From the NCBI GenBank assembly GCA_030604905.1, contig JAUVVA010000023.1, forward strand, positions 1-39,094: a DNA stretch of 39,094 nucleotides. The letters run 5' to 3'. This DNA is from Verrucomicrobiota bacterium (lineage in GTDB: Bacteria > Verrucomicrobiota > Verrucomicrobiia > Opitutales > Opitutaceae). The notes below the pieces were generated by a model, which made no database searches, had not been told where the DNA came from, and worked only from the letters and a program-made list of their open reading frames with translations. The translations under genes and the position numbers were made by a program. Shown here piece by piece: positions 33,743 through 39,094 of this stretch (position 1 is its first letter; the number at the start of each line of letters is the position of its first letter).

Positions 33743-35155
33743 ATGCGTCCCGCCTCTCAACGCTTCTCGACCGCCTGGTCGCTCCGCCCCTCCGGCGGGG
33801 CGCGCGCGGCCTCGCGGCGTCGGGGTTCGGTGCTGATCGTGGCGCTTCTCGTCGCGGCGATGCTCGCCCTCGTGTTGGGCGGCTACCTCAGTCTTAATCT
33901 CGGCTCGGCGCGCCTGTCGCAGCGCACCTTTGACCGCGGCGCGGCTTTTCATCTGGCCGAGGCCGGTCTGGAAGAGGGGCTCTGGACCTACAATCGCCTG
34001 CTGACGGGAGACACCTCGACTTGGAACGACTGGCAGGTCTCAAGCGGCTCGGCCTGGCGTCGCTTCGATGGTTTCGCGTTGAGCGGCTCGACGAGCGGCT
34101 CGATCAAGGTCTATGCGCAGCCGGTGGCGCCCACCGAAGAAGCGAGGCCGATGGTGGTCGCGCTCGCCTCCGTGCGCAGCCCCGGCGGCGCGCCCGTGAC
34201 CCGGATGCTCGAGGTTTCGCTGCGCCGCCGTTCGTTCTTCGCGGCGGGCATCGTCGCGCGCGAGAGCTTGGTTTTCCGCGGGCGGAACGTGAGCTTCGAC
34301 TCTTGGGATTCCGATCCGGACAGGGATCCGGCCACGCCGCGCGTGCCCTACTCGGCGGAGGTGAGACTCGACACCGGCGTCATCGCGACGGGCGCCGCCG
34401 CGGAGAATCTGGTGCTCAACCGCGCCAGGATCCACGGTCGTCTGGTCACGCGAGGTCTCGTGCCCGAGCTGAGCGCGCCCGGCTTTGTTGGTCCTTTCGG
34501 AGTCGAGGAGGGCGAGATCCACTCCGGGTGGCTGGCCCAAGACTACAACGACGAGTTTCCGCAGATCAACGCGCCCACGGATGGCACGTTTCTGACGCAG
34601 GCCCGGCTTGGCTCGACCTTGGGCGTGCCGGGAGAAGCCACCTCGTGGCGCATGCCCTCGTTGCGGCTGAGCGGCAAACAGACGCTCACGATTCTCGGAC
34701 ACGTGACGCTCGTGCTCACGGACCCGGTCGACGCGCTCTCGATCTCGGGCGGCGCGTCGTTGGTTTTGTCGCCGGGATCGAGCCTCGCGCTTTACGCCGA
34801 GGGGGACATCTCGATCGGTGGTCAAGGCATCGTGCAGGACTTCGCCAATCCCGGCGCGCTCCAAATCTGGAGCACGACGCGGCCTGGTCAGCGCAACCCT
34901 CGAATCACCATATCCGGTCGTGGCGAGCTGGCGGCTTTGGTCTACGCGCCGGAGGCGGACTTCGAGGTCACCGGCAACGGGGAGTTCTATGGCTCCTTGA
35001 TTGCGCGGCGCGTGACCTTCGGGGGGAACGCCGCGATCCACTATGACCACGCGCTGGGGCGGATAACCAAACACGCGCCCTACCGGGCCGGCGAGTGGCG
35101 GAGCGTGGATGATCCTGTGCGTCGGGCGGAGTTGCTCCGGCTGGTGGATCGTTGA
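33743..35155 (+). CDS. PilX-like pilus assembly protein with beta-rich tail, operon 1
   Basis: A 470-residue protein. A basic N-terminus ends RRRGSVLIVALLVAAMLALVLGGYLSL, the PilX-type membrane helix, and FHLAEAGLEEGLW is the AEAGLE hallmark of PilX proteins. The rest, roughly residues 130-470, is unusually long for PilX and rich in short hydrophobic strands separated by Gly-Asn turns (LSISGGASLVLSPGSSLALYAEGDISIGGQG, ALVYAPEADFEVTGNGEFYGSLIAR). That looks like a right-handed beta-helix as in DUF7305-type proteins, possibly a tip adhesin. The ATG at 33743 is taken because the frame upstream is only a shadow of the PilW gene. Confidence 0.82.
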   Translation: MRPASQRFSTAWSLRPSGGARAASRRRGSVLIVALLVAAMLALVLGGYLSLNLGSARLSQRTFDRGAAFHLAEAGLEEGLWTYNRLLTGDTSTWNDWQVSSGSAWRRFDGFALSGSTSGSIKVYAQPVAPTEEARPMVVALASVRSPGGAPVTRMLEVSLRRRSFFAAGIVARESLVFRGRNVSFDSWDSDPDRDPATPRVPYSAEVRLDTGVIATGAAAENLVLNRARIHGRLVTRGLVPELSAPGFVGPFGVEEGEIHSGWLAQDYNDEFPQINAPTDGTFLTQARLGSTLGVPGEATSWRMPSLRLSGKQTLTILGHVTLVLTDPVDALSISGGASLVLSPGSSLALYAEGDISIGGQGIVQDFANPGALQIWSTTRPGQRNPRITISGRGELAALVYAPEADFEVTGNGEFYGSLIARRVTFGGNAAIHYDHALGRITKHAPYRAGEWRSVDDPVRRAELLRLVDR

Positions 35156-35241
35156 CCTCGTTCTTCGGCGCACGCTGCCGTAGGGGCAAAGAGCTAAAAC
35201 AGCAAAAGCCCCGCACGCACCCTAGACCGAGACCCCAGTCA

Positions 35242-35320
35242 TAATAGGCCTACTAATGGGCCTGAAAAGATGTGACGTTGGGCCCTTATTTCGTGGGGTT
35301 GCGGCGGGTAGCATGGCGGT
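35242..35320 (+). promoter_or_regulatory. Upstream element of pseudopilin operon 2
   Basis: Two direct repeats, TAATAGGCCT (35242-35251) and TAATGGGCCT (35254-35263), with a 12-bp period, are followed by TGAAAA, a GGGCCCTTA at 35280, and TAGCAT at 35309-35314, six bases before the start ATG at 35321. The block TGGGCCTGAAAA (35257-35268) recurs 66 bp upstream of the gene start at 39001, here 64 bp upstream. It looks like an activator site plus a -10-like box with an almost leaderless mRNA. Confidence 0.5.
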
Positions 35321-35881
35321 ATGAATCGGCATGGACTTACCGGCCCAGCGCCTCACGTCTGTTCTTCGACGTCGCCCAAGCCAGGCTCCCGACAAAGGGG
35401 ACGCGCCGCCGGGTTTACGGTGGCGGAGGTGATGATCGCCACCTTCGTGCTGCTTTTCGGCATCGTTTCCGCGATCTTCGTCATCCAAGCCGGTTTCCGC
35501 GCCTTGGACACGGCACGCAACACCACGCTCGCCGCGCAAGTGCTGCAGAGTGAAATGGAGCGGATCCGGCTCCTGCCGTGGAGCACGAGCGTGAGCGAGA
35601 TCGGCCCCGCCCGGCCCTCCATCTCCACGCTGGGCAACGAGGAGGTCAATCTGCGGGACCTTTTCCCCGCTGGTCCAACCACCGACAACCTGGTGCGCCG
35701 TTTCACGATGACCCGGGCCGTCTCGGACGCTCCCGGTCGGGACGGGGAGATGAAGATCATCACCCTGACCATCACCTGGCGAGGCATCGACGGCATCCAG
35801 CACACCCGCAGTTCCACCACCCGCTATGCGAAACATGGACTCTACGACTACTACTACACGCGAGCCGCGCCCGCATCGTGA
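35321..35881 (+). CDS. PilV-like pseudopilin, operon 2
   Basis: A 186-residue paralogue of the PilV-like protein in operon 1. The 31-residue basic leader ends RGRAAG, then FTVAEVMIATFVLLFGIVSAIFVIQ with Glu at mature position 5. The later part has QSEMERIRLLPW and finishes YAKHGLYDYYYTRA, parallel to YSRSGLNDYFYTT of the first copy. It starts a second tandem operon after a 165-bp spacer that holds its own regulatory motif. The next gene begins 56 bp before its stop, so its last codons and the next leader share DNA. Confidence 0.85.
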   Translation: MNRHGLTGPAPHVCSSTSPKPGSRQRGRAAGFTVAEVMIATFVLLFGIVSAIFVIQAGFRALDTARNTTLAAQVLQSEMERIRLLPWSTSVSEIGPARPSISTLGNEEVNLRDLFPAGPTTDNLVRRFTMTRAVSDAPGRDGEMKIITLTITWRGIDGIQHTRSSTTRYAKHGLYDYYYTRAAPAS

Positions 35882-36479
35882 GTTCGATGCGCGCGATGTC
35901 GCGAGGCGCGGTGGCGCGCTTGGCCAGCGCCGCCCGTCGGCGCACGGCGGCCGGGCCTTCACCTTGGTGGAGGTGCTGGTGGCCACCACGCTTTCGAGCA
36001 TGGTGCTCGCGGCCGTGCTGACCTGTTTTCTCTTTCTCGGCCGGGCGGGCGTGGGCCTGCAAAACTACGCCGACATGGAGTCGCAGGCCCGCGCCGCCAT
36101 CGAGACCTTCGCGCTCGACGCCCGCATGGCCTCGGACGCCCGCTGGAACAGCGCCCAGTCCCTCACGCTCACCATCCGGCGGGCCGGAGGAAACATCAGC
36201 GCGACCTACGCCTATGATCCCGTCGCGCGCACCTTCACGCGCAGCGTGCCCGGCGCAGCGGCGGAGGTGCTGCTCACCGACATCCGCTCCTTTAGCTTCA
36301 ACGCCTACGGGATCGACACCGGCGCGATCTCGCTCGACACCATCACCACGGCCACGCACCGCGACACCAAGCAGGTGCAGATCTCGCTCGAGACCGAGCG
36401 CGTGCGCCGCTCCCTCGCCGCCTCGACGAACAAGGTGATCTCCGCCCGCTTCGTCCTGCGCAACAAACGCGTCGCCTGA
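35826..36479 (+). CDS. PilW-like pseudopilin, operon 2
   Basis: A 217-residue paralogue of the operon 1 PilW-like gene. FTLVEVLVATTLSSMVLAAVLTCFLFLGRAG is preceded by a 44-residue basic leader. At the cleavage position the residue is Ala44, not the usual Gly (GGRA before FTLVE), which is unusual because prepilin peptidases mostly require Gly. The mature part has ALDARMASDARWN and ends SARFVLRNKRVA, like the first copy. An ATG at 35835 (residue 4) is an alternative start. Confidence 0.8.
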   Translation: MRNMDSTTTTTREPRPHREFDARDVARRGGALGQRRPSAHGGRAFTLVEVLVATTLSSMVLAAVLTCFLFLGRAGVGLQNYADMESQARAAIETFALDARMASDARWNSAQSLTLTIRRAGGNISATYAYDPVARTFTRSVPGAAAEVLLTDIRSFSFNAYGIDTGAISLDTITTATHRDTKQVQISLETERVRRSLAASTNKVISARFVLRNKRVA

Positions 36480-36493
36480 ACCCCGCCCCCGCC

Positions 36494-37954
36494 ATGATCT
36501 CCACGATTTCCCGTCTCTCTCGCCGACGCTTCGCGCCCACCCCGCGCCGCGGCTCGGTGCTGCTCGTCGCGCTCCTGCTCTCTGCGGTGATCGCGATCAG
36601 CCTGGGCTCGTTCCTCAATCTCGCCACCCAGTCGTCCCAGCTCTCGTATCGCGGCTTCTACACGGGCTCGGCGATGAACGCCGCGGAGACGGGCCTCGAG
36701 GAGGCGATGTGGGCGATCCAACGCCGCCTCGCCGGCGACACGGGGGTGTGGAATCGCGCCGGCTGGGACCTCCAGTCCAACGGGGCGGTGCGCCGCTCCA
36801 TCAATCTCGGCTCCGTCTCCGGCGGCGCCACCGCCGAGGTGAAGGTCTTCGTGAGCAGCGCCAATCTGGTGGGCACCGATCCCTTCGTGATCGCCCGCGG
36901 GATCGTCACCCCTCCGCGCGGCCCCGCCGTGGAGCGTTGGGTGCAGATCACCTTGAAGAAGCGTTCCCGTTTTTCCACCGGCCTCGTGGCTCGCGACCTC
37001 ATCACGTTCAGCGGCAACAACGCCTTCGTCGACAGCTACGATTCCCGTCTCGGCGCCTACACGCCAAATTCGTTCGCCAACCGCTTCGCCCGCGGTTCGG
37101 CCGGTTCGGCCTCCATCGAGGTCGACCGCATCAACTTCAACCTCGGCAACGCCGACGTGTGGGGCTACGTCGCCGTCGGCACGAAAACGACCTCGAGCCT
37201 GCGGGTGGGCCCCAACGGCACCATCGGTCCCTTCGGCACGCCGCAAGGCACCGTGGCGCCCGGGCACGTGACGACCAGCTTCACCGCCAACTTCGAAGAC
37301 ATCTCGCATCCGCCCGCCTACACCGGGGCCGGCGCCTACAACATCACCTCGATCAGCGGCTCCATCACGCTTCCCCGCGCGGGCGACGTGGCCGCGGACG
37401 ACAAAAAATTCTACTACAACGTCGGCTCGATCAACCTCAGCGGAAACAACGCGGTGCTCACGATCGCGGACAACGTCGTCATCCGCATGACGCCGACCTC
37501 CGGCACCGCGATCAGCGTGACCGGCCAGGGCGAGATCGCCATCGCGACGCCCTCCGCCGGCAAGACCCCCTCGCTCGAGATCTTCACCGAGGCCGACGTC
37601 AAGATCGCGGGCAAGGGAGTCGTCAACTCCGGCCGCCCGCAGGCCTTCTTGCTCTGGGGCACGCGCCCGCAGAGCCGCACGACCGCCCAATCCATCGAGA
37701 TCACCGGCAACGGCAACCTGTCGGCCGTCGTCTACGCCCCCAACGCCGACGTCGAGATGAAGGGCGGCGGCAACTCCGGCGCCGTCTTTGGCTCCGTGGT
37801 TGCGAAAAACATCACCCTCACCGGCAACTCGACCTTCCACTTCGACGAGTCCCTCGCCGAGCTCGACGCGGGCGAGCCGCTCGGGATGCACGAGTGGAAC
37901 GAGTTTGTCACCTTCGCCGACCGCGAGCTCTACCGCTCGCTCATGCGTTTTTGA
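36494..37954 (+). CDS. PilX-like pilus assembly protein with beta-rich tail, operon 2
   Basis: A 486-residue paralogue of the operon 1 PilX-like protein. RRGSVLLVALLLSAVIAISLGSFLNLA is the membrane helix and AMNAAETGLEEAMW the PilX landmark. The C-terminal 300 residues repeat strand-and-turn units (LSGNNAVLTIADNVVIRM, AISVTGQGEIAIA, IEITGNGNLSAVVYAPNADVEMKGGG, GSVVAKNITLTGN), again suggesting a beta-helix. The end aligns with copy 1 around AVVYAPNAD/ALVYAPEAD. It is 14 bp after the PilW-like gene. The sequence differs strongly from copy 1 in the middle, so the tips may recognise different surfaces. Confidence 0.82.
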   Translation: MISTISRLSRRRFAPTPRRGSVLLVALLLSAVIAISLGSFLNLATQSSQLSYRGFYTGSAMNAAETGLEEAMWAIQRRLAGDTGVWNRAGWDLQSNGAVRRSINLGSVSGGATAEVKVFVSSANLVGTDPFVIARGIVTPPRGPAVERWVQITLKKRSRFSTGLVARDLITFSGNNAFVDSYDSRLGAYTPNSFANRFARGSAGSASIEVDRINFNLGNADVWGYVAVGTKTTSSLRVGPNGTIGPFGTPQGTVAPGHVTTSFTANFEDISHPPAYTGAGAYNITSISGSITLPRAGDVAADDKKFYYNVGSINLSGNNAVLTIADNVVIRMTPTSGTAISVTGQGEIAIATPSAGKTPSLEIFTEADVKIAGKGVVNSGRPQAFLLWGTRPQSRTTAQSIEITGNGNLSAVVYAPNADVEMKGGGNSGAVFGSVVAKNITLTGNSTFHFDESLAELDAGEPLGMHEWNEFVTFADRELYRSLMRF

Positions 37955-37978
37955 GGCCGCACATCCGAGTGCGCGCCG

Positions 37979-37996
37979 CCGGCCCATAAAGGCCGG
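37979..37996 (+). other. Short stem-loop after operon 2
   Basis: CCGGCC and GGCCGG pair around CATAAA, 25 bp after the PilX-like stop. There is no T-tract, so it is at best a weak or Rho-dependent 3' structure. The rest of the 253 bp before the response regulator shows nothing I can identify. Confidence 0.3.
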
Positions 37997-38207
37997 GCCC
38001 GGGTGGGCCGGGTGGGGTGGCGTTGATCGGCCGCGAGCTCCAAGCGCGCGGAGGCGGAGGCCCCGCCCTCCTCGCGAGGCGGACGCCCGACCGCGGGCTC
38101 CGTCGTCCAGGCCCGTTCCCGGCCCGCGGAAGCGGTCTCCTGCGAAACGCGCTTGCGCGGCGCGCCGGCTCGGCGCTACCTCGCCCCAAGTCCCGCGTCC
38201 CCCCTGT

Positions 38208-38906
38208 ATGGCTCCCGCTGATACGAACACCCTGCCCCGCATCCGTCTCCTGCTTGTTGATGACAGCGCCTTGGTGCGCCGTGGCGTGCGCGCCCTCCTG
38301 GAGGGCAGGCACCGTCAGGCCGAGCTGATCGTGGCGGGCGAGGCCGGCACGGTGGCCGAGGCCATCGCGGTCTCCCGCACCTGCAAGCCCGACGTCGTGC
38401 TCCTCGACATCCGGCTGCCCGACGGCGACGGCTTCGAGGCCTGCCGCGGCATCCTGAAGGACCATCCCACGGCGCGCATCCTCATGCTCACCTCCTTCGC
38501 CAACGACGATTTCGTGCACCAGGCGATCGTCGCCGGCGCGCACGGCTACCTGATGAAAGAGGTGGAGCCCGAGCGCCTCGTCGAGGCGATCGTCAGCCTG
38601 CACCAGGGCGAGTCGATCCTCGGCACCGGCTTGGTCGAGCGCGTCCTCGACCTGGTCCGCGCCGGCCGCACGGGGGCGAAGGGCGACCCCGGCTCCGGCC
38701 TGGCGCTTCTCTCCGCGCAGGAACGCCGCGTGCTCGCGCTGGTGGCCGAAGGGCGCACGAACAAGGAGATCGGCGTCCAGCTCGGCCTCAGCGACAACAC
38801 GGTCAAGAACTACCTGGTCAACGTCTTCGACAAGTTGAAGGTGAAGCGCCGCTCCCAGGCCGCGGCCCTGTGGGTTCAGGCCTCCCCCAAGGACAAGGAC
38901 AGGTAA
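38208..38906 (+). CDS. NarL/FixJ-family response regulator
   Basis: A 232-residue regulator with receiver domain at residues 12-125: the acidic pair Asp18-Asp19 in LLVDDSA, phospho-acceptor Asp67 in VVLLDIRLPDGDG, Thr95 in MLTSF, and Lys117 in GYLMKEV. A LuxR-type helix-turn-helix follows: LSAQERRVLALVAEGRTNKEIGVQLGLSDNTVKNYLVNVFDKLKVKRRSQAA. The start at 38208 is chosen because the open frame upstream to 37788 only shadows the PilX gene. It is a natural partner class for the histidine kinase at 30904. It is located directly before the box-containing promoter of the next pseudopilin-like gene. Confidence 0.93.
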   Translation: MAPADTNTLPRIRLLLVDDSALVRRGVRALLEGRHRQAELIVAGEAGTVAEAIAVSRTCKPDVVLLDIRLPDGDGFEACRGILKDHPTARILMLTSFANDDFVHQAIVAGAHGYLMKEVEPERLVEAIVSLHQGESILGTGLVERVLDLVRAGRTGAKGDPGSGLALLSAQERRVLALVAEGRTNKEIGVQLGLSDNTVKNYLVNVFDKLKVKRRSQAAALWVQASPKDKDR

Positions 38907-38913
38907 TCCCCCC

Positions 38914-38927
38914 GGCCCTTTCGGGCC
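38914..38927 (+). other. Hairpin after the response regulator
   Basis: GGCCC pairs with GGGCC around a TTTC loop, eight bp after the stop. There is no T-tract, so a terminator role is doubtful. Confidence 0.3.
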
Positions 38928-38934
38928 CCGCCAG

Positions 38935-39000
38935 TGGGCCTGAAAAAGCGGGCCCTCCGCCCCTTACCGGGACCGCGGTCCCGCGGCTAGTATCCCGCGC
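38935..39000 (+). promoter_or_regulatory. Upstream element of the putative operon 3
   Basis: TGGGCCTGAAAA (38935-38946) is followed by GGGCCCT at 38950, CCCTTA at 38961, a perfect 12-bp palindrome GGACCGCGGTCC and a TAGTAT at 38988-38993, seven bases before the ATG at 39001. The same order of box, GGGCCCT, CCCTTA and TAG-AT precedes pseudopilin operon 2 at nearly the same distances. Confidence 0.5.
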
Positions 39001-39094
39001 ATGGATACGCCGTCTTGTTTTTCCCGCCCCCGCGCCCCGGGCGGCGCCGCGGCCTCGGCCGGGCGTGCGCCGGGCCGCCGCGCGCCGCGCCTGC
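39001..39094 (+). CDS. Start of a putative third pilV-like gene (cut by window end)
   Basis: Thirty-one codons are visible. The peptide begins MDTPSCFSRPRAPGG and is rich in Arg, Ala and Gly, ending GRRAPRL. That matches the long basic prepilin leaders of the two PilV-like genes upstream, of 21 and 31 residues, and the cleavage motif would be expected just beyond the window. The upstream box is shared with operon 2. The call rests on leader style and promoter similarity; the hydrophobic helix itself is not visible. Confidence 0.45.
   Translation, partial: MDTPSCFSRPRAPGGAAASAGRAPGRRAPRL

Noticed and set aside
35156-35241. GGGGC/GCCCC pairing after the first PilX-like gene as a terminator
   Set aside because: The stem is only five pairs with a 20-base loop and lacks a T-tract.
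37788-38207. Upstream extension of the response regulator frame
   Set aside because: It shadows the PilX-like gene and then an Arg/Pro-rich spacer. The receiver domain begins just after the ATG at 38208.
1-39094. CRISPR array, insertion sequence, rRNA or riboswitch
   Set aside because: No regular repeat-spacer series, transposase motif or conserved RNA domain other than the tRNA was found by eye.

Overview
The window is GC-rich, tightly packed bacterial DNA. The prepilin style (QGFTLVEIMIVVVIIG), the TMTC-like and other multi-membrane GT-C enzymes, and a GHL6-type glycosidase beside an AraC regulator suggest Verrucomicrobiota, probably Opitutaceae-like. This is inference from gene style, since no rRNA or phylogenetic marker settles it. 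I see no transposase, phage gene or CRISPR array.

Layout. (1) 38-3163: an imperfect palindrome, then an AraC-family regulator divergent from a putative glycoside hydrolase. (2) 3293-3701: a short type IV pilin/pseudopilin gene with a good terminator. (3) 3806-23775: a 20-kb glycan-assembly region. Its plus-strand operon (3806-11426) has two tandem paralogous GT-C membrane glycosyltransferases, a methyltransferase, a methyltransferase/GT2 fusion and a TMTC-like GT-C protein. A convergent minus-strand operon (17337-11445) has two dolichol-phosphate-sugar-synthase-type GT2 enzymes followed by another tandem GT-C pair. A second plus-strand set (17522-23775) has a Wzx-like flippase, a kinase/methyltransferase fusion and four GT2 glycosyltransferases. 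(4) 23790-30729, minus strand: tRNA-Gly, addA- and addB-like helicase-nuclease genes and rpsT with its terminator. (5) 30904-39094, plus strand: a sensor histidine kinase, two paralogous pilV-pilW-pilX-like pseudopilin operons, a NarL-type response regulator, and the first 31 codons of what looks like a third pseudopilin operon.

How it fits together. The GT2 synthases can charge polyprenyl phosphate with sugars, and GT-C enzymes use such donors outside the cytoplasmic membrane. The flippase and the later GT2 genes look like lipid-linked oligosaccharide or O-antigen assembly. The kinase/methyltransferase fusion recalls the O-antigen chain terminator WbdD, but with its domains in the opposite order. 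In the last 8 kb a kinase and a response regulator bracket duplicated minor-pilin operons, suggesting regulated surface pili. A sequence box is shared upstream of the second and the putative third operon.

Coordinates of starts are my choices where an upstream TTG, GTG or out-of-context extension was possible; these are explained entry by entry. Many long open frames lie antisense to the GC-rich genes and were discarded.
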